DNA of 47,012 nucleotides. Source: JAIQFR01 sp041494445 (GTDB taxonomy: Bacteria > Acidobacteriota > Polarisedimenticolia > Polarisedimenticolales > JAIQFR01). The notes under the pieces are model-generated. The model was not told where the DNA came from and did not search any database. It saw only the letters and a program-made list of their open reading frames with translations. This document shows, in pieces, positions 8,816 to 17,939 of this stretch. How positions within the stretch are numbered: position 1 is the first letter of the stretch; each line of letters begins with the position of its first letter. The DNA lies in NCBI GenBank assembly GCA_041494445.1, contig JBGQAU010000012.1:1-47012 (forward strand). Direction: 5' to 3'. The position numbers and the translations under genes are program-made.

Positions 8816-9434
8816 CTTGGCCCCCTTCGTAGACGCGCTTCCTTCTCGTAGCCCGGATCGGGGCGCGACCGACAGCGTTCCGCCATAAACGATCAGGGGC
8901 TCTGGCCGGATTCTACCTCAGCGACGCTAGAACGTCTTTCACTCTCTACGACCGGCGGAGAGCCGGGGCCGGTTCCCCTCCGGGGGCCGACCGGCGTATG
9001 CTTCCTAGCAGCGAGCAATTCGTCGGCGCCAACCGGGTGGTGGCGGGCCAGCCGCAACGTCGACGGACCTGGAGAATTGGGGTCGAGCGGTTCTGGTCGG
9101 CTGCCAGAATGAGAGGCACCCGCGATGTCACACGGGCTCACGATAGCGACGTTATTCAGACCGGTCAGATGGCTTGCCGGAGCGGTGTTGCTGGTCGCGT
9201 TCTTGGGGACTTGTTCCCACTGGCTTGGCGTTCGGGCCGGTCGTCTCATGATCTCGCCCGGACGCAGCCTACGGACCGCTCTGTGACGGCTGCCGCGCGC
9301 GTGGATCGTGACGGGTCCACCGCGCGCGTGTCCACCGCGCGATGTTGCAGGTGGTCAGCCCCACTTCGAAGCGGAAATCATACGGTCTAGAATGCACCGA
9401 ATAACGCCCATTTCGAGGGGCTCGGAGGTCACTC
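8816..9434. other. Non-coding stretch between kinase fragment and HYR protein gene
   Basis: About 620 bases with only short open frames on either strand, none with a ribosome site or recognisable product. GC content is lower than in the neighbouring core genes. The last 15 bases hold the ribosome binding site of the next gene (GGAGG at about 9424-9428). I see no RNA gene, no strong hairpin with a T-run and no repeat copy here. It is probably decayed or rearranged DNA. Confidence 0.6.
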
Positions 9435-11333
9435 ATGGCAACGTCCTCTGGAAAGGCAAACTCAACCCCCCCATTGCGCACATCTACAACGCGGGCTTGG
9501 CTCGGCAGGATCGTCGCCTGCCTCGCCATCTCGTGCGCCTGCTTCGTCTTGGACCATAGAGCCTATGCTGTGAACACACCTATCTACTTCAAGGACGTTA
9601 GAGGATTCCCGGGAATTGTCTCGGAAGGATCGAATGTTCTCGTCGTAGAAAGGGCTGTCATCCGCTTCAACGGCGAAGGGCCCGGGCCCATCGGTGTCGG
9701 AGATTCACCTGGCGACATCGTGCTCTACATTTGCGAGAGGAACCCAGCTGCGCCTCCGGCGGATCCCTGCGACGATATGGAGTGCAGGAGTTTTCCCGGA
9801 TGGGACGCGTTCTATCGTCCTGCCCTCCCACGCCCCGGGCTCCCAGGCGACGAGCAAGCGAACGGGTTGAAGCTCTATGGAACCAGGTACCAGGGAAACG
9901 ACGGGGTTAGGCCAAAGTTCGAATGGGACGACTACGAGGGAAACAACTATGTCGGTTATGGACTGTTCCCGTGGGATCCAGCGTTGCCGCCAGATAAGGA
10001 GCTTCGTTTCTTGCTGATCGAGGCCGATGAGGGTTTTGACTGCGACGATGTTCTACTGGACAAGACGGTCAGGATTCATGAATTGCAGACGGGCGATACA
10101 ATCGAGTTGACCGGAAACCTCCCAGACGAGACTCCAGGTCAAGAGGCTGCGTCCCTCTGGGTCAGGACCTATCCGCAGTGGCCAGCACCACACCGCCAAG
10201 ATCTTCCATTCAAGAATGTCCGCTTCACCGGCGAGTTCGGCGACTATCCCGAAAGCGGCGGGATTCGATTTCGCGACCCGCTGCTTGAGATCGGTGCCAC
10301 CACAGACAAGATCCTCGTCGGCTATCGGGCACACTGCTCCCCCGATGCATTCTCGTCCATCGTTCCTCTCCTCAGGCAGCTGAATCCCGATGGGACACTG
10401 GGCCCTCTGTTCGACGGGGACTTTCATGGTGGCGGGCAGGAACTACCAAGTGTTATCGCAGCTATTGACAACTACGTCTTGACGGGCTTGAACGTCCACG
10501 CAGGCAATTCCACGCCTCCCACCGTGAACGATCTCCAAGCGGTCTTCCGAAAGTGGAACGGGCCCGGGGCCGCCCTGGGCGAGGATGAAGTGGTCCTGCC
10601 TCCATGCGGGCAACCTTCCGGGGATTACTACCGCGTTCGCGTGCCGGCCGGGCAGGTGGCAGTGGGAATGTTCGGGCGCAGCGCAAGGTACCTCGATGCT
10701 ATCGGCCTCATATCGGCCGACACGTCCTCATGTGGGTCTGCGCTCGCGCCCGACGTGGTACCGCCGACGATTTGCCCGGGTGACCGGCGTCTCGAATGCA
10801 CGAGCACACGGGGCACTCCGCTCGAGTACTCTGTGGCGGCGACGGACGTCTGCGACTCCGCCCCAATGGTCGAATGCTCACCACCGTCGGGAACTCTGTT
10901 CACGATCGGGAGAAGGAGCGTCGTATGCCATGCAGAGGATCTTGCAGGCAACCACACTGTGTGTCCCTTTGTCGTCCAAGTAGATGACAGCAACGGGCCG
11001 ACCTTAAGCGTTTCGATATCACCCTCAACCCTCTGGCCCCCGAATGGAGCATTAGTTCCAGTTAGTGTTTCTGTTTCCGCGGTCGATGCGTGTGACGTGT
11101 CACCGACGATCCGGCTGCTATCCGTGAGTAGCAATCAAGGTGACACAAATGGCGATGTCGTGGGAGCCGACCTCGGCACAGACGACCGTTCGTTTTATCT
11201 TCGTGCCAGTCGTGACCCAAGATGTGGCGATCGACTCTACACGATCACGTATGAGGCCCAGGACGCAACTGGAAACCGCACAGTCTCGGAGGCGCAGGTG
11301 GTTGTACCGGCAAGCCAGAAGCGACTTAGGTAG
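9435..11333 (+). CDS. Secreted protein with C-terminal HYR domain(s)
   Basis: This encodes 632 residues with a ribosome site GGAGG six bases before the ATG. A long n-region is followed by a hydrophobic signal segment (IVACLAISCACFVL, about residues 27-40). Residues about 50-430 match no family I recognise. They contain paired cysteines (CDDMECRSF, CDCGSAL-like patterns) and strings such as KILVGYRAHCSPDAFSSIVP. From about residue 440 the sequence becomes a HYR (hyalin repeat) module: PPTICPGDRRLECTS, SVAATDVCD, FTIGRRSVVCHAEDLAGNHT. A second beta-sandwich follows (LWPPNGALVPVSVSVSAVDAC). HYR domains are Ig-like folds linked to cell adhesion in secreted bacterial proteins. GC content is lower than in the core genes, and the gene lies between repeat copies 2 and 3. 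The precise function is unknown. Confidence 0.75.
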   Translation: MATSSGKANSTPPLRTSTTRAWLGRIVACLAISCACFVLDHRAYAVNTPIYFKDVRGFPGIVSEGSNVLVVERAVIRFNGEGPGPIGVGDSPGDIVLYICERNPAAPPADPCDDMECRSFPGWDAFYRPALPRPGLPGDEQANGLKLYGTRYQGNDGVRPKFEWDDYEGNNYVGYGLFPWDPALPPDKELRFLLIEADEGFDCDDVLLDKTVRIHELQTGDTIELTGNLPDETPGQEAASLWVRTYPQWPAPHRQDLPFKNVRFTGEFGDYPESGGIRFRDPLLEIGATTDKILVGYRAHCSPDAFSSIVPLLRQLNPDGTLGPLFDGDFHGGGQELPSVIAAIDNYVLTGLNVHAGNSTPPTVNDLQAVFRKWNGPGAALGEDEVVLPPCGQPSGDYYRVRVPAGQVAVGMFGRSARYLDAIGLISADTSSCGSALAPDVVPPTICPGDRRLECTSTRGTPLEYSVAATDVCDSAPMVECSPPSGTLFTIGRRSVVCHAEDLAGNHTVCPFVVQVDDSNGPTLSVSISPSTLWPPNGALVPVSVSVSAVDACDVSPTIRLLSVSSNQGDTNGDVVGADLGTDDRSFYLRASRDPRCGDRLYTITYEAQDATGNRTVSEAQVVVPASQKRLR

Positions 11334-11547
11334 CTTGAGCGTAACCGGTCAAAAAGCTAGAGCGGCCGGGGAGACGGGTAACTGGGGCGCCCGGCTCGCG
11401 GCGGCTCGCTGCTTCGCGGGAAAGAGGGGGGTGACGACCGACAGGGGGTGTCTGGCGATGAGGGCTATTCTGCTCGCGGCCGTTCACACACAGCATTGCG
11501 CAATACGCAGAGACCGCTGACATGTTGACCGTGATCTGCACCATGCC

Positions 11548-11667
11548 GAAGCATAGGGCAAACAAGCTGCGAAACCGCGGCGGCGTCCGGTAGTGGGACG
11601 CTATGTCAACTCCCGCCTCCTACCCCGAAACCCACCACCCAAACCCATTCTCCTCCCGGTGCCCGGG
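11548..11667 (+). repeat. 120-bp dispersed repeat, copy 3 (next to IS91-family transposase)
   Basis: Third copy, one base different from the others (CAACTCCCG instead of CAACCCCCG). It lies about 107 bases beyond the stop codon of the IS91-family transposase fragment, on the 3' side of that gene. In IS91/ISCR elements the replication origin end (oriIS) is located downstream of the transposase gene, so this copy is placed where an ori end would be expected. Confidence 0.9.
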
Positions 11668-11774
11668 TGAATTCAAGCTGTTCGCCACGGAGTCACGGCG
11701 AGGACCGGCGCCGGCGGTCGACCGCGCGCACACCGATCCGCCCGTGACGCGGAGGGTGCAGCGATGACTACCGC

Positions 11775-12881
11775 CTAGAGCTCGGCCGGCAGGAGACCGC
11801 CGAGTGCCGGGGGCGCGACTGGCGGTGGTCGCGCCGGGAGACCGAGGCACTCGAGGATGGCGCGAATGGCCTCGGGCGATTGGAGCGCCGCCAGAATGCG
11901 CATGGGCTGCCCGCAGCGGGGGCACGTCAGTGCGTCAGCGCCGAACACGCGGGCTAGCAGTTGCGCCCACGGCAATCTCCTTGCACGCCGCGCCTCGGAG
12001 GCTTCTTCGCAGGTCACGCGCTCAGCGGGCGCCGGGGAGCCGGCTTGTCGCTTGCCCGCTGAATCGCGGCCGTCGCATGGGCCGGGAACCGCCGGGACGA
12101 CCCTGTCGCGCCAAGCGGCCCGTGGCGCGAGGATGCCGTGGTACCGAACGAGATGGAACCGCGGCGGCGGCACGAGGACCGCGAGCCGTTCCATCAGCTC
12201 CAGCGGATCGAGAAGGAGGTGGGTGGTGCCGTCCCGCCAGCGGTGCCGCAGTCGGTAAACGAGATGGCCGTCAGGGTCGACCGAGAGCCGCTCGGCGGCG
12301 AGGGCCGGCCTTGCGGCGTAGCGGCAGAGGCGCTCGAGCCTGCGCCGGTCCCGCGCGGGAACGGCGACGGCAGCGTGAACGCTGATGCCACCGACGCTCG
12401 CGCAACCAGGGGCGGTTGACTCCAACAGATGCTCGACATCGATCCGGTCTCCCAGCCGGCGCACCCGCTGTCCGGCCCGCGGTCCGGTGGCCACGCGCCC
12501 GCGCACCGAAGCACCGCAGAGTTCGGCCATCAGCGGCTGGTCGCGCACGAGCGGATCCGTGCCGTCGGCATCGGGTTCTGCACCCAGACCGCGCCGCTTG
12601 AGCAGACGCGCCAGTCGGCGCGCGAATCCCCGGGCCACACGCAGGATCTCCTCGTCGTCGGATGGGTCGAGCGACACGAACCGCATTCTCTCCGGATCAT
12701 CGGCGTCGAACACACCGTCGAGCGCGAGCACGTGGAAGTGCACGTTCAAGTTCGGGGCATCGCCAAATCTCTGCACGAACGTCACGGCGCCCGCATGGGC
12801 GTAACGGATCTTCCGCCGCACACACACCCTGCGACGAAGCGAGGCGAACAGCACGCGCACGCCCGCCCCGCCTCGTGTCAA
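11775..12881 (-). pseudogene. IS91-family transposase, N-terminally truncated
   Basis: About 368 residues of a Y2/HUH-type rolling-circle transposase. The HUH metal motif is present in GAVTFVQRFGDAPNLNVHFH, with a downstream catalytic-type tyrosine in RLCRYAARPALAAERL. Further family landmarks are VYRLRHRWRDGTTHLLLDPL, RYHGILAPRAAWRD and a C-terminal CPRCGQPMRILAAL zinc ribbon. Intact members are around 480-520 residues and begin with a cysteine-rich zinc-binding region followed by the RMAYD-like segment. Those first 110-140 residues are absent, and the frame begins abruptly at LTRGGAGVRVLFASL with no ribosome site. The protein would nick and transfer single-stranded DNA by a rolling-circle mechanism if complete. 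Repeat copy 3 lies past its 3' end. The assignment to IS91 is firm; inactivity is inferred from the missing N-terminus. Confidence 0.9.
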
Positions 12882-12906
12882 GAATCAAGCTCTGACCCCT
12901 CTCTCT

Positions 12907-14907
12907 CTACGCGAGCCCCAGGTCCGACGGCGTTTCCGCGCGCCCTTTCTCCCCCCCGTCGCTCGCGGGAAACCTGACCGTGAACGTGGTGCCGCGGGGC
13001 GAGGTATCCACCTCCACCCGGCCCCCGGCCCGCGTCACGACGCCGTGCACGATCGCGAGGCCCAGCCCCGTGCCCCGCCCCACCTCTTTGGTGGTGAAGA
13101 ACGGCTCGAAGATCAGCGGCAGGGTCTCCTTGGGGATCCCCTTTCCCGAGTCCCTGATCCCGATGCACACCTCCCGTCCGTCGGGGGACTTCTCGGTCAC
13201 GACGGTCAGCGTGCCCTTCTCCTCCATCGCGTCCACGGCGTTGACGACGAGGTTGAGGACCACCTGCTGCAGGTGACCGGGATCGATCAGGATCCGCGGC
13301 AGGTCCTTTCCCGGGACGCGCGTCGTGCGGATGTTCTGGAAGCTCGCCTGCTGCTGGAGGAGCATCAGCGTCTTGTCCACCACGTCGTCGACGTCGGTGA
13401 GCGTCGGCTTGGACTCCGACTGGCGCGAGAACTCCAGCAATCCCTTCACGATGTCGCGGCAGCGCAAGGTCTGCTTGACGATGATCTCGAAGTTGCGGCG
13501 CTGGGGGTGGTCCTCCGGCAGATCCTGAAGGCCCAGCGTGGCGAACGTCAGGATGCCTCCCATCGGGTTGTTGATCTCGTGAGCGACCCCCGCGGCCATC
13601 CTCCCCAGGGAGACCATCCGCTCGGCCTCGACCATCTTGGACTGCATCTGCACCAGCTCGGCGGTCCGTTCGCGGACCTTGTCCTCGAGCGTCTGGGTCC
13701 AGTGCTCGAGCTCGTCCCGGGCCACGCGCAGGCTGACCACCATGGCGTTGAACGATCCGGCCAGGGTGCCGATCTCGTCGCCGGAGGTGACCGGCACGGT
13801 GTGATCGAGGTCGCCGGCCGCGATTCTCCTCGTCGCCCCGGCCATCGCGGCGAGGGGCCGGACCATCGCCCGGGCGATGACGTAGGTGAGGCCGAAGACG
13901 ATCAGCACGCCGACGCAGGCGACCACGAGGAACGTGAGCATCACCCGGGTGCGCAGGGCAAGGTAGGGGTCCTCCCTCACGCCCACGCCCAGCATCCCGA
14001 TGGTCCGTCCCGCGCGGTCCCGGAGCGGCTCGTAGGCCGTGATGAACCACTCCTCGACCACGAACGCGGGCCCGAACCACGGCTCCCCCGAATCGAGAAC
14101 CTTCGCGGCGACCTCCGCGGAGACCTGGGAGCCCAGGGAGGTCTCCGTGGTCGAGACCCGGACGTCCCCGAGGAAGACCGAGACCGCCCCCACCGGTCTC
14201 CCGTTGAACACCTCGTTTCCGAAGACGGCCTGCTTGACCTGGCCCACGACCTCGGTGCTGCGATTGATCAGGACGCCGCCGTAGGCCGCCCCGGCGATTC
14301 GGGACCCGATTCGCACCGGCGCCGCCGCGAACAGGACCAGCCCCCGGTCCACCGACGTCTCCGAGGCGGGCCTGCTCTTGGGAACCCGCACGATGAGAAG
14401 GCTGGCCTGCCGGGCGAGGCTCGCTCCCTCGCGGGCCAGGGTCCGCGCGTCGAGCACGGCGGTGCCGGACACCGCCTCTCCCGCCAGCGCCGAACGGACC
14501 AGCGAGTCGAGAGGCCCGGCACCGGCGAGAACGGCCTCCTCCCCGGCCGAGGTCGTGACGCGCCCTCGCGTGTCCACGAAGCCCGCGAAGTCGAGCGCGT
14601 TGTCCGCGCGCAGGGAGGCCAGCAGCGCCGGGACGCGCTCCCGGTCCGCGCCCTCGATCTCGCGCAGGAGCTGCCTCGAGGCGCTGCAGCGGACCACCGA
14701 CTGCCGCGCGCGGTCCAGCCGTAGCTCGTACATCATGCGCGCCGTCTCGAGCCCGGTGGAGACGCGCTTCTGGGCCTCGCCCAGCATCGCCCGGGTGATG
14801 ATGCCGGAGCCGATGGTGATGGACACGGACGCGCCCAGGAGCACGAGGAGGATGAAGGCGAGGGTGATCTTGACCCTGAGCGACAGGTCGCGCAAGAAAG
14901 AGAGCAT
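12907..14907 (-). CDS. Membrane sensor histidine kinase (cache-HAMP-HisKA-HATPase)
   Basis: This encodes 666 residues. A first membrane helix (about 13-33) is followed by a large extracytoplasmic region (about 35-318) with the look of a cache-type sensor, ending EEWFITAYEPLRDRAGRTIG-like before a second helix (about 322-345). Then come a HAMP linker (346-400), a coiled coil, and HisKA with the phospho-accepting His near residue 443 (GVAHEINNPMGG). An HATPase domain follows, with N-box NLVVNAVDAM, G1 DSGKGIP and G2 GTGLGLAI. It should autophosphorylate in response to a periplasmic ligand. It lies 100 bases downstream of the hydrogenase large-subunit gene on the same strand and is probably co-transcribed, although a short hairpin (14983-14999, no T-run) falls between them. 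The obvious partners are the receiver proteins at 19027-21447. The ligand is unknown. Confidence 0.92.
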   Translation of the reverse strand: MLSFLRDLSLRVKITLAFILLVLLGASVSITIGSGIITRAMLGEAQKRVSTGLETARMMYELRLDRARQSVVRCSASRQLLREIEGADRERVPALLASLRADNALDFAGFVDTRGRVTTSAGEEAVLAGAGPLDSLVRSALAGEAVSGTAVLDARTLAREGASLARQASLLIVRVPKSRPASETSVDRGLVLFAAAPVRIGSRIAGAAYGGVLINRSTEVVGQVKQAVFGNEVFNGRPVGAVSVFLGDVRVSTTETSLGSQVSAEVAAKVLDSGEPWFGPAFVVEEWFITAYEPLRDRAGRTIGMLGVGVREDPYLALRTRVMLTFLVVACVGVLIVFGLTYVIARAMVRPLAAMAGATRRIAAGDLDHTVPVTSGDEIGTLAGSFNAMVVSLRVARDELEHWTQTLEDKVRERTAELVQMQSKMVEAERMVSLGRMAAGVAHEINNPMGGILTFATLGLQDLPEDHPQRRNFEIIVKQTLRCRDIVKGLLEFSRQSESKPTLTDVDDVVDKTLMLLQQQASFQNIRTTRVPGKDLPRILIDPGHLQQVVLNLVVNAVDAMEEKGTLTVVTEKSPDGREVCIGIRDSGKGIPKETLPLIFEPFFTTKEVGRGTGLGLAIVHGVVTRAGGRVEVDTSPRGTTFTVRFPASDGGEKGRAETPSDLGLA

Positions 14908-15007
14908 CGGGAACCCAGCGTAACGAAGGGGTCGAGGCCCGATTCTCGCCTCCTTGCCCGCGGTCAGTCAACCGGGGAGCGAGGGTCGCGCCCCGACCCC
15001 GCCGCCA

Positions 15008-16288
15008 TCAGGCGCGCACCACGTGGACCGAGCAGCTGATGCAAGGGTCGTAGGCCCGCGCCACGATCTCCAGGCGGTGCCGGATCTCGTCGTCGGTCGC
15101 CCCCTTGGCGTCCCGGACGGTGGCGCGCATCTGGTCCTCGGCGTTCAGGAGGTTCTGCGCCGTGGGCGTGATCACGTCGGCGGCGACGATCTTCCCGCCG
15201 GCGTCGAGGGTGTACGAGTGGAAGAGCGTTCCCCTCGGGACCTCGGTGGCCGCGGCGCCGCTCGACGCGCGCATGCGGAAGGACGCCGGCTCCTCGGGCT
15301 CGAGCCCCTCCTCGAGCAGCCGATTCACCAGGGAGAGCGCCTGCTCCACCGAGTAGATCATCTCGATGGCTTGGGCGACGTTGTTCGCCACGATGTTGCG
15401 CGACGGCAGATCGAGCCCGATCCTCTCCCAGGTCTCCCTGGCCAGCCCGCCGATCCGGTCGCCGTGCAGGGTCAGGCGGGCCAGGGACCCGACCATGTAG
15501 GACTTCCCCCGGTGCGCGCTGTGCTTGGCCGTGGAATGGGGGACGACGCGCTCGTTGGTGAGGCTGCGGTAGTCCGCCACCGGAATCCGCTCGCCGGTGG
15601 AGAGCGCCATCTCGCTGCCGAAGAAGAAGGCGCCGTCCTCGGGGACCAGCGCCGCCACGCGGATCGGCTCGCTCACGAACTCCGGCATGCGGATCCCCGC
15701 CAGGACGTCCGCCGCGCGCTTGCAGTCCTCGACGCCGGCCTCGAGGTCCCGTCGGAGGGCCAGCATCTCGTCCAGGGTGGGGAAACGGCCGAGCCCCCCG
15801 ATGACGTGGTTCACCGGGTGGACGGCCCGGCCTCCGGTCACCTCCTGAACGGAGTTGCCGAGCTTCTTGAGGCGGAGGGCCATCCCCACGACCTCCGGCG
15901 CTTCGGCCGCGAGCGAGATCACGCTCGGGTGCCCGAGCACGTCCGGGAGCGCCAGGACGAACACGTGCAGGGCGTGGCTCTCGATGTTCTGCCCCTGGAA
16001 GGACAGGTCCCTCAGCATCCGGGCCCGCGGCGAGACGCGGACGCCGAGCGCGTTCTCGAGCGCCTTAAGCGCCGTCACGACGTGGCCGACGGAGCAGATG
16101 GCGCAGATGCGGGAGACGATGGCCGGGATCTCGTCGGCAGGGCGGCCGACGACCAGCCCCTCGAACAGCCGGAGCCCCTCGAAGATGTCGAACTCGAGCC
16201 GCTCTATCGTGCCGCCGTCCAGGACGACCTTGATCCCGCCGTGCCCTTCGACCCTGGCCAGATGGTTGACCGCGATCGTTCTCGTCAT
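15008..16288 (-). CDS. hydA: [NiFe] hydrogenase group 3b, large (alpha) subunit
   Basis: This encodes 426 residues and carries the Ni-Fe active site. The N-terminal ligand region is RICAICSVGH (R-x-C-x-x-C) and the C-terminal one is DPCISCSVH, with RVEGHGG near residue 14. After the last histidine only VVRA remains. This is the short tail that a maturation endopeptidase must remove, the same length as in the Pyrococcus soluble hydrogenase. The whole sequence fits group 3b enzymes, cytoplasmic NAD(P)H-linked reversible hydrogenases that can also reduce sulfur. The ATG was chosen because it overlaps the stop of the small-subunit gene (ATGA), indicating translational coupling. No hyp maturation genes or endopeptidase gene lie in the window. 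Family assignment is confident; the cofactor (NADP versus NAD) is inferred from the group. Confidence 0.95.
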   Translation of the reverse strand: MTRTIAVNHLARVEGHGGIKVVLDGGTIERLEFDIFEGLRLFEGLVVGRPADEIPAIVSRICAICSVGHVVTALKALENALGVRVSPRARMLRDLSFQGQNIESHALHVFVLALPDVLGHPSVISLAAEAPEVVGMALRLKKLGNSVQEVTGGRAVHPVNHVIGGLGRFPTLDEMLALRRDLEAGVEDCKRAADVLAGIRMPEFVSEPIRVAALVPEDGAFFFGSEMALSTGERIPVADYRSLTNERVVPHSTAKHSAHRGKSYMVGSLARLTLHGDRIGGLARETWERIGLDLPSRNIVANNVAQAIEMIYSVEQALSLVNRLLEEGLEPEEPASFRMRASSGAAATEVPRGTLFHSYTLDAGGKIVAADVITPTAQNLLNAEDQMRATVRDAKGATDDEIRHRLEIVARAYDPCISCSVHVVRA

Positions 16289-17049
16289 GCCGCACCTTCC
16301 GGACGGTGCCATTCGATCACCGGAGCCGCGAAAGTCCGCAGCTTGTCTCGGATGGCCTCGTCGCTCAAGCCTTTCTCGATGAGGACCTCGCGCAGCGATT
16401 CCAGGTTGGCCTCCACCACGGGACCCCGGCAGCCGATGCACGGCACGTTGAAGCCCGGACACCTGGCCCCGCACCCCGCGGCGGAGACCGGGCCGGCGCA
16501 GGGGAGCCCCTTCGAGATCAGGAGGCAGTCCCGCTCCAGCATCTTGCACTCGTGGCAGACCGGGGTCGTCGGCGGGAGAGGGATGTCCCCGACGAGGAGG
16601 GACGACACCGCCTGCACGAACTCGTCCTTCTCGATGGGGCAGCCCACGAGGGCGTAGTCCACCTTGGCGTAGTCGGACAGCGGCCGGTGAGGGTGGGCGT
16701 CGAACGCCGAGCCCTCGCCGCCGTAGACCGACTCCACCAGCGCCTTTCTCGACATGCGGGCGTCCATGCCGGCGATCCCGCCGAAGCACGCGCAGCTCCC
16801 GCAGGCCACCAGGAGAGTGGACCGCTCGCGGATCCGCTTGACGGCCTTCTCCTCCCTCTCGCTGCCCACGGAGCCTTCCACCAGGGCCAGATCGAGGGGC
16901 GACTCCTCATCGTTCGCGGACGAGCCCGCGAGGAAGTCCACGATCTCCAAAGCACCGACCATCTGCAGCAGCTGGTCCTCGCAGTTCAGGATGACGATCT
17001 GCTCACCCCAGCAGCCGCTCAGTCCGAAGATCCCGACTCGGGGCTTCAT
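16285..17049 (-). CDS. hydD: [NiFe] hydrogenase group 3b, small (delta) subunit
   Basis: This encodes 254 residues starting MKPRVGIFGLSGCWGEQ, with GAGG about seven bases before the ATG. It binds the Fe-S clusters that wire the Ni-Fe site to the diaphorase part. Cysteine landmarks are SGCWGEQ, ACGSCACFGG and GCPIEKDE, then HECKMLERDC, CAGPVSAAGCGARCPG and CIGCRGP. There is no twin-arginine signal, so the enzyme is cytoplasmic as expected for group 3. The stop codon overlaps the start of the large subunit by four bases, and the gamma gene ends 14 bases upstream. An in-frame extension to 17172 exists but would run back through the gamma gene and lacks a better ribosome site, so I reject it. Confidence 0.94.
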   Translation of the reverse strand: MKPRVGIFGLSGCWGEQIVILNCEDQLLQMVGALEIVDFLAGSSANDEESPLDLALVEGSVGSEREEKAVKRIRERSTLLVACGSCACFGGIAGMDARMSRKALVESVYGGEGSAFDAHPHRPLSDYAKVDYALVGCPIEKDEFVQAVSSLLVGDIPLPPTTPVCHECKMLERDCLLISKGLPCAGPVSAAGCGARCPGFNVPCIGCRGPVVEANLESLREVLIEKGLSDEAIRDKLRTFAAPVIEWHRPEGAA

Positions 17050-17063
17050 GGTTGCCTCATGCG

Positions 17064-17939
17064 CTACACGATTTCCGGGAGGTTGATGGCGTCCCAGTAG
17101 GTGAATACCGGTCCGTGGATGCAGGTGTACTTGTAGCCGACGCCGCAATGGCCGCACTTCCCCACGCCGCACTTCATCCTCCGCTCGAGGCTCATCAGGA
17201 TGCGCGACTTGGAGAAGTTCTGCCGGAGCAGCTCCGCGAGGACGAACTTGTAGACCACGGGGGGGCCCACGACCGCGGCGTAGGTCCGCTCGGGGTCGAG
17301 CTCGACCTTCTTGAAGAGGGTGGGGAGCAATCCGACGTGCTGCTTCCAGGTGCCGGTCGTGTCCCGGTCCACGGTCAGGAGCACGTCGACGTCCTCCACG
17401 TCGGCGAGGGAGACCAGCTCCTCGCGGTAGAGCATGTCGTCGGGGCTCCGGGCGCCGTACATGAGAGTGACCCTGCCGAACCTCTCACGGTGGTCCAGCG
17501 CGTACCACAGCAGCGAGCGCAGCGGCGCCATGCCCAGGCCGCCGGCTACGATCAGCAGGTCGTTCCCCTGCATCTCCTCCACGGGGAAGCCGTTTCCGTA
17601 CGGGCCCCGGATACCGACGAGGGCGTTGGTGGGCAGGCGGTAGAGCGCCCCGGTGACCCGGCCCGCCTTCCGCACGCAGAGCTCGATGATGCCGCGCCGG
17701 GTGGGGGAGGAGGAGATGGAGATCGGGGCCTCGCCGGTGCCGATCACGCTCAGCTGCACGAACTGCCCGGGACGATGGCGCCACGCCTCGGCCACCGCCG
17801 TGTCCACGAACCGCATCTGGAACAGGTGGTTGTCCTTGACCATCCTGTGGATGCGGACGATCCGGGCCAGCTCGGGCTTGTACGGGTTCTCGCTCTCCCT
17901 AGGCAGAGGCTTCTGCGCGACCGCTTCCATCTTTCTCAC
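17064..17939 (-). CDS. hydG: Group 3b hydrogenase gamma subunit (FAD/NAD(P)-binding, 2Fe-2S)
   Basis: This encodes 291 residues of the ferredoxin-NADP reductase fold. Landmarks are RPGQFVQLSVIGTGEAPISI for flavin binding, then RGPYGNGFPVEEM, and LLIVAGGLGMAPLRSLL for the nucleotide-binding domain. The C-terminal cysteine cluster CGVGKCGHCGVGYKYTC holds a 2Fe-2S centre, as in dihydroorotate-dehydrogenase electron-transfer subunits. It moves electrons between NAD(P)H and the Fe-S chain of the beta and delta subunits. Its first codons overlap the end of the beta gene by about 41 bases; a second ATG at 17930 (MEAVAQK) shortens this to 32. Overlapping and near-abutting genes indicate one operon with fixed subunit stoichiometry. 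Confidence 0.93.
   Translation of the reverse strand: MRKMEAVAQKPLPRESENPYKPELARIVRIHRMVKDNHLFQMRFVDTAVAEAWRHRPGQFVQLSVIGTGEAPISISSSPTRRGIIELCVRKAGRVTGALYRLPTNALVGIRGPYGNGFPVEEMQGNDLLIVAGGLGMAPLRSLLWYALDHRERFGRVTLMYGARSPDDMLYREELVSLADVEDVDVLLTVDRDTTGTWKQHVGLLPTLFKKVELDPERTYAAVVGPPVVYKFVLAELLRQNFSKSRILMSLERRMKCGVGKCGHCGVGYKYTCIHGPVFTYWDAINLPEIV

Larger units (their letters stand above)
11548..12888 (-). mobile_element. Remnant of an IS91-family (HUH, rolling-circle) insertion sequence
   Basis: The unit comprises repeat copy 3 as a presumed 3' terminus plus the 5'-truncated transposase. The left limit is the repeat. The right limit is where transposase similarity stops, near 12880, next to a short CAAGCTCTGACCCC string and 20 bases from the end of the sensor kinase gene. 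The terminus expected upstream of an intact transposase is not seen, so the element looks inactive on its own. Boundaries are approximate. Confidence 0.6.

Noticed and set aside
8893..9390. Short frames in the stretch before the HYR gene
   Set aside because: No ribosome sites, no recognisable sequence, and the frames on both strands are of random length.
14983..14999. Hairpin GGGTCG/CGACCC after the hydrogenase large-subunit gene as a terminator
   Set aside because: The stem is only 6 bp and no T-run follows on the minus strand. It may attenuate expression of the sensor kinase but does not qualify as a terminator.
15008..16288. Possibility of a NiFeSe hydrogenase (Sec at the C-terminal motif)
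   Set aside because: The codons at DPCISC read as cysteine; there is no in-frame TGA near the C-terminus.
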